A stretch of 64,000 bases of DNA, from contig NZ_CP050975.2 of NCBI RefSeq assembly GCF_012273515.2, positions 7,316,001 to 7,380,000 of the forward strand, written 5' to 3'. This stretch comes from Streptomyces sp. RPA4-2. GTDB lineage: Bacteria; Actinomycetota; Actinomycetes; Streptomycetales; Streptomycetaceae. The stretch's first letter is position 1, and each line of letters opens with the position of its first letter. The position numbers and the translations under genes were made by a program. The notes below the pieces were generated by a model. That model saw nothing but the letters and a program-made list of their open reading frames with translations, searched no databases and was not told the origin of the DNA. Of this stretch, positions 26,564 through 35,580 are shown piece after piece.

Positions 26564-27832
26564 TCAGATCACTCCGTTCGACTTGAGCAGGCGCAGTTCC
26601 TCGTCGCCGAGGCCGAGCTCGCCGATGTAGACCTCTTCGTTGTGCTCGCCGAGCAGTGGTGAACTGGTCACGTCCACGGGGGAGTCGGAGAGCTTCAGCG
26701 GACTGCCGACCGTCACGAACTCGCCCCGCTCGGGGTGCGGCACGGTCACGACCATCTCGTTGGCGACCAGCGACTCGTCCTCGACGATCTCCTTGGTGGA
26801 CAGGATCGGGCCGCAGGGGATGTTGTGGGCGTTGAGCTTCTCCAGCACCTCCCACTTGGGGAGGGTGGCCGACCACTCCTCGATGAGCTGGAACATCTTG
26901 GTGAGCTGGGGCAGCCGGGCCTGCGGGGTGGCCCACTCGGGGTCGTCCGCCAGCTCCGGCCGCCCGATCAGCTCGGTGATCGGCTTCCAGCCGACCGGCT
27001 GCACGATGACGTACACGTAGTCGTTGGGTCCGCCCGGCGCGCACTTGACCGCCCAGCCGGGCTGGCCGCCGCCGGACGCGTTGCCGGACCGGGGCACCTC
27101 GTCGCCGAAGTCCTCGTTGGGATATTCGGCCAACGGCCCGTGCGCCAGGCGCTGCTGGTCCCGGAGCTTGACCCGGCACAGGTTGAGCACCGCGTGCTGC
27201 ATCGCCACGTTCACGCGCTGCCCGCGTCCCGTGCTCTCCCGCTGGAACAGGGCGGCGAGGATGCCCGCGACCGCGTGGACACCCGTGCCCGAGTCGCCGA
27301 TCTGCGCGCCCGTCGCCAGGGGCGGCCCGTCCTCGAAGCCGGTGGTCGACATCGACCCGCCCATGGCCTGCGCCACGACCTCGTACGCCTTGAAGTTGGT
27401 GTAGGGGCCGTCCCCGAAGCCCTTGATGGAGGCGTAGACGATCCGGGGGTTGATCTCCTGGATGCGGTCCCAGGTGAAGCCCATGCGGTCGACGGCGCCC
27501 GGCCCGAAGTTCTCGACCATGACGTCGGAACGCCGGATCAGCTCGGTGAGGATCTCCTTGCCGCGCTCGGTCTTGGTGTTGAGGGTGATGCTGCGCTTGT
27601 TGCAGTTGAGCATCGTGAAGTAGAGGGAGTCGACGTCCGGGAGGTCGCGCAGCTGCCCCCGTGTGATGTCGCCGGTCGGCGCCTCCAGCTTGACGACGTC
27701 CGCGCCGAGCCAGGCGAGCAACTGGGTGGCGGAGGGGCCGGACTGGACGTGCGTCATGTCGAGGACGCGGATTCCTTCGAGAGCCTTGGCCGACGTTCCC
27801 GGGATCGGGGTCGTCGTGGTCGTCGGTGTCAT
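26564..27832 (-). CDS. frc: Formyl-CoA:oxalate CoA-transferase
   Basis: A class III CoA-transferase of about 422 residues that moves CoA from formyl-CoA or another donor to oxalate. Family hallmarks are strong: [20 protein letters not shown], the active-site region [11 protein letters not shown] with its Asp, [14 protein letters not shown], and the glycine loop SGGGQPGW that closes over the active site in Frc. The ATG at 27832 has GAGGTG six bases upstream; a GTG at 27841 is also possible. It begins just after the oxalyl-CoA-decarboxylase-like gene and abuts the acyl-CoA ligase gene. Confidence 0.92.
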   Translation of the reverse strand: MTPTTTTTPIPGTSAKALEGIRVLDMTHVQSGPSATQLLAWLGADVVKLEAPTGDITRGQLRDLPDVDSLYFTMLNCNKRSITLNTKTERGKEILTELIRRSDVMVENFGPGAVDRMGFTWDRIQEINPRIVYASIKGFGDGPYTNFKAYEVVAQAMGGSMSTTGFEDGPPLATGAQIGDSGTGVHAVAGILAALFQRESTGRGQRVNVAMQHAVLNLCRVKLRDQQRLAHGPLAEYPNEDFGDEVPRSGNASGGGQPGWAVKCAPGGPNDYVYVIVQPVGWKPITELIGRPELADDPEWATPQARLPQLTKMFQLIEEWSATLPKWEVLEKLNAHNIPCGPILSTKEIVEDESLVANEMVVTVPHPERGEFVTVGSPLKLSDSPVDVTSSPLLGEHNEEVYIGELGLGDEELRLLKSNGVI

Positions 27833-27842
27833 CGGGGGCACC

Positions 27843-29537
27843 TCACTTGTACATCGTCTGGTTCATGGTTCCGGGGGCGTACGCGTCCGGGTCGACCCAG
27901 ACGTTGATGAGCGACGGCTTGCCCGACTCGCGGGCGCGTCGCAGCGCCGGGGCGATGTCGGCGGGGTCGCGGACCTCCTCGCCGTAACCCCCGAGCATCT
28001 GCGCGAACTTGTCGTAGTGGACGTCGCCGAGGGTGTTGCCGACCCGCTCGCGCTCCAGCCCGTACTTCTGGGCCTGGCCGTAACGGATCTGGTTCATCGA
28101 GGAGTTGTTGCCGACGATGCCGACGAACGGCAGGTCGTAACGGACGAGGGTCTCGAAGTCCCAGCCGGTGAGGGAGAACGCGCCGTCGCCGAAGAGGGCC
28201 ACGACCTCCTTGTCGGGGCGGGCCTTCTTCGCCGCGAGGACGAAGGGGATGCCGACGCCGAGGGTGCCGAGCGGACCCGGGTCCATCCAGTGGCCCGGTG
28301 ACTTGGGCTGTACGACCTGCCCGGAGAAGGTGACGATGTCGCCGCCGTCCCCGATGTAGATGGAGTCCTCGGTGAGGAAGTCGTTGATCTCGCTCACCAG
28401 GCGGTACGGGTGGATGGGCGAGGCGTCCGACCTCAGGCTGGGCAGCCGCTTGTCGAGCGCCGTCTGTTCGGCGGCCCGCAGTTCGTCGAGCCACTCCTTG
28501 CGCCTCGACGCGCCCCCGTTGACGCGCCCGGAGGCGGCGTCGGTCACCGACTTCAGGACCAGGCCCGCGTCCCCGACGATCCCCAGGTCGATGTCCCGGT
28601 TCTTGCCGACGGTCCGGTAGTCGAGGTCGATCTGTACGACGGTCGCGTCGGGGGAGAGCCGTTTGCCGTAGCCCATACGGAAGTCGAAGGGCGTGCCCAC
28701 GATCACGATCACGTCGGCGTGGGAGAACGCGTACCGGCGCGAGAGCTGGAAGTGGTGCGGGTCCCCGGGCGGCAGGGTGCCGCGTCCCGCGCCGTTCATG
28801 TACGCGGGGATGTTGAGGGTGCGGACGAGGTCGATGGCCGCCTCGGTGCCCCGGGTCGTCCACACCTGGCTGCCCAGCAGGATCGCGGGCTTCTCGGCGT
28901 GCACGAGCAGATCGGCGAGCCGCTCGATCGCCTCGGGGTCACCGGCCGAGCGGGTCGAGGCGCGGTACCGGCCGGCGGCGGGGATCCGGGCCTTGTCGAC
29001 CGGCACCTTGGCGTCCAGGACGTCGCGCGGGATCTCCAGGAAGGAGGGACCGGGTGCGCCGTGGTAGCACTCCCGGAACGCCATCGACACCATGTCGGCG
29101 GCGCGCGCCGTGTCCGGGACGGTCGCGGCGAACTTGGTGATCGGCGTCATCATGTCGACGTGCGGCAGGTCCTGGAGCGATCCCATCTTGTGCTGGGTGT
29201 GCGCCCCCTGACCGCCGATCAGCAGCATCGGGGACTCGGCGCGGAAGGCGTTCGCGACGCCCGTCACGGCGTCGGTGGTACCCGGCCCGGCCGTGACGAC
29301 CGCGCATCCGGGTTTGCCGGTGATCCGCGCGTAGCCGTCGGCGGCGTGGGCGGCGACCTGCTCGTGACGCACGTCGACGACCTCTATGCCTTCGTCGACA
29401 CAGCCGTCGTAGATGTCGATGATGTGGCCGCCGCACAAGGTGTAGACGACCTCCACGCCTTCCGCTCTGAGTGCCTTGGCGACCAGGTGCCCACCTGAGA
29501 TGAGGGTCGAGTTGGTGTCGCTGCTGCCGTCGGGCAT
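27843..29537 (-). CDS. Thiamine-diphosphate enzyme, probable oxalyl-CoA decarboxylase
   Basis: A 564-residue acetolactate-synthase-fold enzyme. The catalytic Glu region ([19 protein letters not shown]), the central domain, and the ThDP/Mg motif [29 protein letters not shown] in its GDG...NN form are intact; the C-terminus ends MNQTMYK. By sequence alone it resembles generic acetolactate synthases as well as oxalyl-CoA decarboxylase. Its place first in an operon with formyl-CoA transferase and OFA transporters favours oxalyl-CoA to formyl-CoA plus CO2. The ATG at 29537 follows GGACAGGA; the open frame continues upstream without signals. Confidence 0.75.
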   Translation of the reverse strand: MPDGSSDTNSTLISGGHLVAKALRAEGVEVVYTLCGGHIIDIYDGCVDEGIEVVDVRHEQVAAHAADGYARITGKPGCAVVTAGPGTTDAVTGVANAFRAESPMLLIGGQGAHTQHKMGSLQDLPHVDMMTPITKFAATVPDTARAADMVSMAFRECYHGAPGPSFLEIPRDVLDAKVPVDKARIPAAGRYRASTRSAGDPEAIERLADLLVHAEKPAILLGSQVWTTRGTEAAIDLVRTLNIPAYMNGAGRGTLPPGDPHHFQLSRRYAFSHADVIVIVGTPFDFRMGYGKRLSPDATVVQIDLDYRTVGKNRDIDLGIVGDAGLVLKSVTDAASGRVNGGASRRKEWLDELRAAEQTALDKRLPSLRSDASPIHPYRLVSEINDFLTEDSIYIGDGGDIVTFSGQVVQPKSPGHWMDPGPLGTLGVGIPFVLAAKKARPDKEVVALFGDGAFSLTGWDFETLVRYDLPFVGIVGNNSSMNQIRYGQAQKYGLERERVGNTLGDVHYDKFAQMLGGYGEEVRDPADIAPALRRARESGKPSLINVWVDPDAYAPGTMNQTMYK

Positions 29538-29585
29538 GGCGAAGTCCTGTCCCTTCGTAGGGGGTTGGAACGCTCTCGCGGTACA

Positions 29586-29614
29586 TTGCATACAGTCGAC
29601 GAATACTGTATGAA
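29586..29614 (+). promoter_or_regulatory. Promoter with overlapping palindromic operator, oxalate/sucCD divergent region
   Basis: CATACAGT (29589-29596) and ACTGTATG (29605-29612) form a perfect inverted repeat with an eight-base spacer. A rightward promoter TTGCAT (29586-29591), 17-base spacer, TATGAA (29609-29614) lies exactly over it. Binding of a dimeric repressor, for example a GntR-type protein, would shut the sucCD promoter and probably also affect the leftward oxalate operon. Confidence 0.7.
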
Positions 29615-29682
29615 GCTTGTTATCCCGCATCCGGTGGGTGGTGTCCAGGGGGCGTGCGGCACTTTTAGGCAGGAGCCGAGGT

Positions 29683-30813
29683 ATGGACCTGTACGAGCAC
29701 CAGGCAAGGGAACTCTTCGAGGAACACGGCATCTTGGTACCGAGGGCCGAGGTCACCGACTCGCCCAAGGAGGCCCGCGGGATCGCCCGCAGGCTCGGCG
29801 GCCGGGCGGTCGTCAAGGCACAGGTGAAGACGGGCGGCCGCGGCAAGGCCGGCGGCGTGAAGCTCGCCGCGGATCCGGCCGCGGCGGAACTGACGGCGCG
29901 CCAGATCCTCGGCATGGACATCAAGGGCCACACCGTCCGCGAGGTGATGCTGGCCCAACCCGTCGACATCGAGAGCGAGTTCTACGTCAGCTACGTTCTC
30001 GACCGCGCGGCCGGGCGCTTCCTCGCCATCGCCTCGGCCGAGGGCGGCATGGACATCGAGGAGGTGGCCGCGAGCCGGCCCGACGCCGTCGCGCGTATCC
30101 CCGTCGACCCCGCCGAAGGCGTCACCTCGGCGAAGGCGGCCGAGATCGCCGAAGCCGCCGGCCTTCCCCCGCGGACCGTCGACGTCCTGGTACGCCTGTG
30201 GGGGGTACTGACCCGGGAGGACGCCCTGCTCGTCGAGGTGAACCCCCTCGTGCGCACCGCCCAGGGGCAGATCCTCGCCCTGGACGGCAAGGTCACCCTC
30301 GACGACAACGCCCGCTTCCGGCAGGAACGCTGGGGAGAGAAGGACGCCCCGCACGACGACCCCCTGGAGGCGGCCGCCGCGGCCAGGGGCCTGAACTACG
30401 TCAAGCTGGACGGCGAGGTCGGCATCATCGGCAACGGCGCGGGCCTGGTCATGTCGACCCTCGACGTGGTCGCCGGCTGCGGCGCCCGCCCTGCGAACTT
30501 CCTCGACATCGGCGGCGGCGCCTCCGCCCGGATCATGGCCGACGGCCTGTCCGTGGTCCTCTCCGACCCGGCGGTGAAATCGGTCTTCGTGAACGTCTTC
30601 GGCGGCATCACGGCCTGCGACGCCGTCGCCGACGGCATCGTGCAGGCCCTGGAGAGCGTCCGGTTGACCAAGCCGCTCGTGGTCCGCCTCGACGGCAACA
30701 ACGCCGTACGCGGCCGGGCCATCCTCGACGACCGCGCGCACCCCCTGGTCCAGCAGGCCACCACCATGGACGGCGCCGCGCGCCGCGCCGCCCGACTCGC
30801 CACCGCCGACTGA
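29683..30813 (+). CDS. sucC: Succinyl-CoA synthetase beta subunit paralogue
   Basis: A 376-residue ATP-grasp subunit of the ADP-forming ligase that interconverts succinate and succinyl-CoA. It shows [17 protein letters not shown] at the start, [16 protein letters not shown] for nucleotide binding, [22 protein letters not shown] and the [15 protein letters not shown] loop that meets the alpha subunit phosphohistidine. The ATG has AGGAG upstream. Divergent from the oxalate operon across a shared operator, it is probably a second, regulated sucCD set and could supply succinyl-CoA for oxalate activation. The housekeeping copy is not in this window. Confidence 0.9.
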   Translation: MDLYEHQARELFEEHGILVPRAEVTDSPKEARGIARRLGGRAVVKAQVKTGGRGKAGGVKLAADPAAAELTARQILGMDIKGHTVREVMLAQPVDIESEFYVSYVLDRAAGRFLAIASAEGGMDIEEVAASRPDAVARIPVDPAEGVTSAKAAEIAEAAGLPPRTVDVLVRLWGVLTREDALLVEVNPLVRTAQGQILALDGKVTLDDNARFRQERWGEKDAPHDDPLEAAAAARGLNYVKLDGEVGIIGNGAGLVMSTLDVVAGCGARPANFLDIGGGASARIMADGLSVVLSDPAVKSVFVNVFGGITACDAVADGIVQALESVRLTKPLVVRLDGNNAVRGRAILDDRAHPLVQQATTMDGAARRAARLATAD

Positions 30814-30824
30814 AGGAGTGGGAC

Positions 30825-31757
30825 ATGGCCGTCTTCCTCAGCAAGGAGAGCAAGATCCTCGTCCAGGGCATGACCGGCGGCGAGGGCATGAAACACACCC
30901 GGCGGATGCTCGCCGCCGGCACGGACGTCGTCGGCGGCGTCAACCCGCGCAAGGCGGGCCGCAGCGTCGACTTCGACGTCCCCCGAAGCCTCGACGGCCG
31001 GGGCGGCACTCCGGTCAGCGTGCCGGTCTTCGGTTCGGTGCGCGAGGGGATGGCGGCGACCGGCGCCGACGTCACCGTCGTCTTCGTGCCGCCCGCGTTC
31101 GCCAAGGCCGCGGTGCTGGAGGCCGCCGACGCGGGGATCGCACTCGCCGTCGTCATCACCGAGGGCATCCCCGTCCACGACGCCGTCGCCTTCCACGCGC
31201 ACGCCGCCGCGAAGGGCACCCGTGTCATCGGCCCCAACTGCCCCGGCCTGATCAGCCCCGGCCAGTCGAACGCGGGCATCATCCCCGCCGACATCACCAA
31301 GCCCGGACGCATCGGCCTGGTCTCCAAGTCGGGCACACTGACCTACCAACTCATGTACGAGCTGCGCGACATCGGCTTCTCGACGTGTGTGGGCATCGGC
31401 GGCGACCCCGTCGTCGGCACCACGCACATCGACTGCCTGGCCGCCTTCCAGGACGACCCGGACACCGACCTCGTCGTCCTCATCGGGGAGATCGGCGGCG
31501 ACGCGGAGGAGCGGGCCGCCGCGTACATCCGCGACCACGTCACCAAGCCGGTCGTCGGCTACATCGCCGGTTTCACCGCGCCCGAGGGCAAGACGATGGG
31601 GCACGCCGGCGCGATCGTCTCCGGCTCGTCCGGCACCGCCCGGGCGAAGAAGACGGCCCTGGAAGCGGCCGGGGTGCCGGTGGGGGGAACCCCGACCGAG
31701 ACGGCCCGACTGGTGCTGGCCCGGCTGGAGGCGGAGCGTGTCGCCACCGGCGGGTGA
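30825..31757 (+). CDS. sucD: Succinyl-CoA synthetase alpha subunit paralogue
   Basis: A 310-residue alpha subunit, slightly longer than usual. CoA-binding Rossmann motifs ([31 protein letters not shown]), the [18 protein letters not shown] stretch and the phosphohistidine-containing [14 protein letters not shown] are all present. An insertion around [12 protein letters not shown] lengthens the N-terminal domain. It lies 11 bases after sucC with AAGGAG upstream, so both are co-translated to make the heteromer. Confidence 0.92.
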   Translation: MAVFLSKESKILVQGMTGGEGMKHTRRMLAAGTDVVGGVNPRKAGRSVDFDVPRSLDGRGGTPVSVPVFGSVREGMAATGADVTVVFVPPAFAKAAVLEAADAGIALAVVITEGIPVHDAVAFHAHAAAKGTRVIGPNCPGLISPGQSNAGIIPADITKPGRIGLVSKSGTLTYQLMYELRDIGFSTCVGIGGDPVVGTTHIDCLAAFQDDPDTDLVVLIGEIGGDAEERAAAYIRDHVTKPVVGYIAGFTAPEGKTMGHAGAIVSGSSGTARAKKTALEAAGVPVGGTPTETARLVLARLEAERVATGG

Positions 31758-31786
31758 GGTGAGACGTCACTCATAGTTGATGTGCG

Positions 31787-31797
31787 GTGACTGTCAC
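31787..31797. promoter_or_regulatory. Short palindrome after sucD
   Basis: GTGACTGTCAC is a perfect palindrome around a central T, 30 bases after sucD and 224 bases before the aldehyde dehydrogenase. It could be an operator or chance; position only. Confidence 0.25.
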
Positions 31798-31836
31798 AAG
31801 CGGACCCGCCTCAGTACCTTCCTCGTACGGAACCTT

Positions 31837-31933
31837 CCTCGTGCGGACGCGGCCACCCTCCCGCGTACGCACCCCGTCCACCCTCCTCCGTACGGACCCG
31901 ACCACCGTCGTCCTCCGTACGGACGCGACCACC
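31837..31933. repeat. Imperfect direct repeats upstream of aldehyde dehydrogenase
   Basis: Two 22-base copies beginning CCTCCGTACGGAC (31885-31906 and 31912-31933) differ at one base, and a degenerate copy lies at 31837-31857. Spacings are 27 and 48 bases between starts. They fill the 263-base leader of the aldehyde dehydrogenase gene; each contains the self-complementary CCGTACGG, so regulator binding is possible. Confidence 0.75.
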
Positions 31934-32020
31934 CCTCGTGCGAGCCGATGGACCATGCAGGTCCGGCACGAGCCAGGCACCTCCCGCCCCCGACTGTGCA
32001 CCGAGAGCGGAGACATCCGA

Positions 32021-33574
32021 ATGGCATCCACCCCCAACACCTCCCTGGTCCTGAAGTCCGGGACGTCCTGGGCCGACGCCTGGCAGCGCTGCCTCGCCGT
32101 CGCGCCCGAGGCGTTCCAGGAGGACCGGGTCCTCAACCTCTGGGGCACCTCCTGGCGGGCCGACGGCCGGGCACTGCCCGCCACCAGCCCGGTCGACGGA
32201 AGCCCCGTAGCGGGTCCGCCCCGCCTGGACGGCGCCACCGCCCAGCAGGCCGTACGCGCCTCACTCGACCGGCACCGGGCCTGGCGCCACGTCCCCCTGC
32301 CCGAACGCCGAGCCCGCGTCGCCGCCACCCTCGACGCGCTCACCGAGCACCGTGAACTGCTCGCCCTTCTCCTGGTCTGGGAGATCGGCAAGCCCTGGCG
32401 GCTCGCGCAGGCGGACGTGGACCGGGCGATCGACGGCGTCCGCTGGTACGTCGACGGCATCGAACCCATGGTCGAGGGCCGGAGCCCGCTGGACGGCCCG
32501 GTGTCCAACATCGCCAGCTGGAACTACCCGATGAGCGTCCTCGTCCACGCCATGCTGGTCCAGGCCCTGGCAGGCAACGCGGTCATCGCCAAGGCCCCCA
32601 CGGACGGCGGCGTCGCCTGCCTCACCCTGGCCTGCGCGCTCGCCGCACGCGAGGGGATCCCCGTCACCCTCGTCAGCGGCAGCGGCGGCGAACTGTCCGA
32701 GGCGCTCGTGCGCGCACCCGAGATCGGCTGCGTCTCCTTCGTCGGCGGCCGCGACACCGGCGCCGCCGTGGCCACCGCCGTCGCCGACCTCGGCAAGCGA
32801 CACATCCTCGAACAGGAAGGCCTCAACACCTGGGGCGTCTGGAACTACACGGACTGGGACGCGCTGACGGCCGTCGTCCCGAAACTCTTCGACTACGGCA
32901 AGCAGCGCTGCACCGCCTACCCGCGCTTCGTCGTCCAGCGCACCCTGTTCGACGAGTTCCTCGCCGCGTACCTGCCGGCCGTCCGCACCCTGCGGATCGG
33001 CCACCCACTAGCGGTCGAGAACCCCGACGACCCCTTTCCCGCCCTGGACTTCGGACCCGTCATCAACGCGGCCAAGGCGAAGGAGCTGGACGACCAGGTC
33101 GCCGAGGCCATCAGCCGCGGCGCCGTTCCCCTGCACCGCGGCAAGCTGTCCGACACACGGTTCCTGCCCGGCCAGGACACCTCGGCGTACGTCCAGCCCG
33201 TCACGCTGCTCAACCCGCCGCCGTCCTCACCACTGCACCACGCGGAGCCCTTCGGCCCCGTCGACACCATCGTCCTGGTCGACACCGAGGCGGAACTGCT
33301 CGCCGCGATGAACGCGTCGAACGGAGCGCTGGTGGCGACCCTTTCCACGGACGACGAGGCGACGTACACCCGCCTCGCGCCGCAGATCCGCGCGTTCAAA
33401 CTCGGCCGCGGCAAGCCCCGTTCGCGCGGCGACCGCGACGAGCTGTTCGGCGGACTCGGCGCCTCCTGGCGCGGGGCCTTCGTGGGCGGCGAACTGCTCG
33501 TCCGCGCCGTCACGCAGGGTCCGGCGGAGGAACGGCTGCCGGGCAACTTCCCCGAGTACCAGCTCGTTCCGTGA
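32021..33574 (+). CDS. NAD(P)-dependent aldehyde dehydrogenase
   Basis: A 517-residue ALDH-superfamily enzyme oxidising an aldehyde to acid. The NAD-binding NIASWNYPM, the general base Glu in ILEQEGLNTW and the catalytic Cys in YGKQRCTAYPRF are present; the usual LELGGK motif is altered to LEQEGLN, so this is a divergent subgroup. The ATG at 32021 follows GGAGA; the frame is open upstream but runs through repeats. It follows sucCD and may extend the oxalate/glyoxylate theme, but substrate is not evident. Confidence 0.88.
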   Translation: MASTPNTSLVLKSGTSWADAWQRCLAVAPEAFQEDRVLNLWGTSWRADGRALPATSPVDGSPVAGPPRLDGATAQQAVRASLDRHRAWRHVPLPERRARVAATLDALTEHRELLALLLVWEIGKPWRLAQADVDRAIDGVRWYVDGIEPMVEGRSPLDGPVSNIASWNYPMSVLVHAMLVQALAGNAVIAKAPTDGGVACLTLACALAAREGIPVTLVSGSGGELSEALVRAPEIGCVSFVGGRDTGAAVATAVADLGKRHILEQEGLNTWGVWNYTDWDALTAVVPKLFDYGKQRCTAYPRFVVQRTLFDEFLAAYLPAVRTLRIGHPLAVENPDDPFPALDFGPVINAAKAKELDDQVAEAISRGAVPLHRGKLSDTRFLPGQDTSAYVQPVTLLNPPPSSPLHHAEPFGPVDTIVLVDTEAELLAAMNASNGALVATLSTDDEATYTRLAPQIRAFKLGRGKPRSRGDRDELFGGLGASWRGAFVGGELLVRAVTQGPAEERLPGNFPEYQLVP

Positions 33575-33638
33575 CATACGGGCAGCGGCTGTCCCGGTGA
33601 CGGCGGAGTGGGCGGGTTCGTGTCCGGCGGTCGCCCGG

Positions 33639-34574
33639 TCAGGGGCGCCGCCCACTCTCCGGTACCACTGCCGGCACCCGTGTCACGATCTCGTCCACCA
33701 GCCACCGCGCGACCCCCTGCGGGTAGGGCTGGGGCAGGCTGAGCACGACGTGGTTGGTGCCCACGCCGATGAGGCCGGTGACCGCGGCCCGGGTGGCGGC
33801 GGGGTCGTCGTAGGAGACGACGACCTGCACAGACCGGGTGATCTCACGCGGGTCGCGCCCGATCTCCGCGCAGTGGGCGTCCAGGACCCGGCCGCGCTCG
33901 GCGACGAACTCCACGCCGTTGTGCGGCGGTCCGGGGACGTTCCAGATGTCGGCCCGCTCGGCGACCAGCCGCAGCAGCCGCGTCCCCCAGCCTCCGATCA
34001 GGAGCGGGGGCCCCGGCCGCTGCACGGGCTTGGGCTCGTTGTACGTACCCCGGAGCCGGTAGTGGCGTCCCTCGAAGTCGAAGACGTCCTCGGTCCACAT
34101 GCGCTTCAGGATCTCGACGGTCTCCGCGAGCCGGGCGACGCCCTCACCGGGCGGGACGAGTGTCAGCCCGTACGCCGCGTACTCCGCGACCGCCGGATTC
34201 TCGCCGGCGATCCCGCCCGCGCCGGGAGGCTGCCGGGTGCCGCCGACGCCGATGCCCATCACGAGCCGCCCGCCGGAGATCACGTCCACGGTCGAGGCGA
34301 TCTTCCCGAGGACGGCGGGCGGGCGGACACGGTTGCTGGTGACGAGCAGTCCGAGCCGCAGCCGCTCGGTCTGGGCGGCGAGAGCGCTGAGCAGCGTCCA
34401 GCTCTCGTGCATCTGGCCGCTCCTGGGCCCGCGCAACGGAAGCAGATGGTCCCAGAGCCAGGCGTCCTCGATCTCGGGGAGGGCGTCGGCCTCCCGCCAG
34501 ACTCGGCGGATGTCCTCGTAGGAGACGTGCATGGGGGTGGTCTTGATGCCGAAGCGCACGCGCTGTTCGCTCAT
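33639..34574 (-). CDS. LLM-class flavin/F420-dependent oxidoreductase
   Basis: A 311-residue luciferase-like monooxygenase fold protein (FGIKTTPMHVSYEDIRRVWRE, LWDHLLPLRGP, SGGRLVMGIGVGGTRQPPGA, PLLIGGWGTRLLRL). Such proteins use F420 or FMN to oxidise or reduce small organic molecules. The ATG at 34574 sits seven bases after a -10 box, so the message is probably leaderless; an in-frame TTG at 34592 lacks a ribosome site. It is divergent from a MarR regulator that likely controls it. Confidence 0.9.
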   Translation of the reverse strand: MSEQRVRFGIKTTPMHVSYEDIRRVWREADALPEIEDAWLWDHLLPLRGPRSGQMHESWTLLSALAAQTERLRLGLLVTSNRVRPPAVLGKIASTVDVISGGRLVMGIGVGGTRQPPGAGGIAGENPAVAEYAAYGLTLVPPGEGVARLAETVEILKRMWTEDVFDFEGRHYRLRGTYNEPKPVQRPGPPLLIGGWGTRLLRLVAERADIWNVPGPPHNGVEFVAERGRVLDAHCAEIGRDPREITRSVQVVVSYDDPAATRAAVTGLIGVGTNHVVLSLPQPYPQGVARWLVDEIVTRVPAVVPESGRRP

Positions 34575-34579
34575 GTCGA

Positions 34580-34616
34580 TCAGCCTAGCCAATCATCAGG
34601 AGGACTGACAATCAGT
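34580..34616 (-). promoter_or_regulatory. Divergent promoter and MarR operator
   Basis: On the reverse strand TTGTCA (34611-34606), an 18-base spacer and TAGGCT (34587-34582) form a good streptomycete promoter reading into the LLM gene. The inverted repeat ACTGA-CAA-TCAGT (34604-34616) covers its -35 box and lies 19 bases before the marR start, fitting repression by the adjacent MarR protein. Confidence 0.6.
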
Positions 34617-34634
34617 ACTGGGTACAGTGCGGGC

Positions 34635-35132
34635 ATGACCGGCGAGCAGCTCCCTGGATCCCCTGCGCCCCTTGTCCCTCCCACGCCTCCTGCGGCCCCC
34701 GTGCCCCTTGAGGCCAGGCTCGGCTATCTCCTCAAGCACGCACAGCAACGGCTGACGCGGGCATCCGCCGAGGCGCTGGCACCCTTCGGGGTGGACGGGC
34801 ACGAGCTGGCGGTACTGGCGGTGCTGGCCGCCGAGTACCCGCTGTCGCAGGTCGAGGTCGCGGGACGGCTCGGCGTCGACCGCACCACGATGGTGGCGCT
34901 CGTCGACGGACTGGAGGACCATGGGCTCGTCGAGCGCCGCCGCAGCCCCCAGGACCGTCGCAAGAACATCGTGGAGCTGACCGCGGCGGGCCACGACTGC
35001 CTGCGACAGGCCGAACTGGCTCGGCGGGAGACGGAACGGCGCTTCCTCGCTCCGCTGGGCGAGGAGGCGGGGGCCGCGCTCGTGCGGGCGCTGCGGGTTC
35101 TGGTGGTGGGGGTGCGCGAGGGGGAGGAGTGA
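34635..35132 (+). CDS. MarR-family transcriptional regulator
   Basis: A 165-residue winged-helix repressor. After a Pro-rich head, the dimer helices and the wHTH (YPLSQVEVAGRLGVDRTTMVALVDGLEDHGLVERRRSPQDRR, about 65-105) match the family, including the conserved wing Asp-Arg. It is divergent from an LLM oxidoreductase with a palindrome between them, the usual arrangement for local repression. No ribosome site precedes the ATG, so the transcript may be leaderless. Confidence 0.92.
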   Translation: MTGEQLPGSPAPLVPPTPPAAPVPLEARLGYLLKHAQQRLTRASAEALAPFGVDGHELAVLAVLAAEYPLSQVEVAGRLGVDRTTMVALVDGLEDHGLVERRRSPQDRRKNIVELTAAGHDCLRQAELARRETERRFLAPLGEEAGAALVRALRVLVVGVREGEE

Positions 35133-35363
35133 CGGTGTGAGGGGGATCGCCGGACGGGTGCGTCCCGCTCGCCCGAGTTGAGCGGCCGCGTGAACTTTTG
35201 GCGACCGATCCGTCACTCAAGGTGGCTGACGCGATCCACCCGCGTCCGGCCCCGCGCAGCCGCTCCCAGGGCCTGGATATGCAGGTGAAAGGCACCCTGA
35301 AACCTTGGTATTGTTGTGCGTGTCGCCGCGGGGAACACCTCCCGGCCAGGCGGCAGACACCTG

Positions 35364-35451
35364 GTCCGGGTGGCGGAATGGCAGACGCGCTAGCTTGAGG
35401 TGCTAGTGCCCTTTATCGGGCGTGGGGGTTCAAGTCCCCCCTCGGACACCA
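35364..35451 (+). tRNA. tRNA-Leu (anticodon GAG)
   Basis: An 88-base class II tRNA with encoded CCA. The acceptor GTCCGGG (35364-35370) pairs with CTCGGAC (35441-35447). The anticodon stem CTAGC/GCTAG holds the loop TTGAGGT with anticodon GAG at 35397-35399, a long variable arm follows, and GGTTCAAGT is the T-loop. It reads CUC/CUU codons. The gene borders a small cluster on the opposite strand; no second copy of its 3' end, which would mark an integrated element, is seen in the window. Confidence 0.97.
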
Positions 35452-35472
35452 GCAGTACCAGAGATCAGTTGG

Positions 35473-35493
35473 GACCCCACTTCGCGTGGGGTC
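35473..35493 (+). terminator. Terminator after tRNA-Leu
   Basis: GACCCCAC (35473-35480) pairs with GTGGGGTC (35486-35493) around TTCGC, 21 bases after the tRNA, followed by TTCC. Confidence 0.8.
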
Positions 35494-35580
35494 TTCCGCG
35501 TTCCGGGGTCCGGACAGGAGCCCTGATCGCGACAGGGCGACGAGGCGGACGCTCCCACGAGGGCACGGCGGGCGGCGGTC

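Noticed and set aside
31787..32020. 78-codon N-terminal extension of the aldehyde dehydrogenase.
   Set aside because: It translates the direct repeats, lacks a ribosome site, and ALDH homology begins only after the ATG at 32021.
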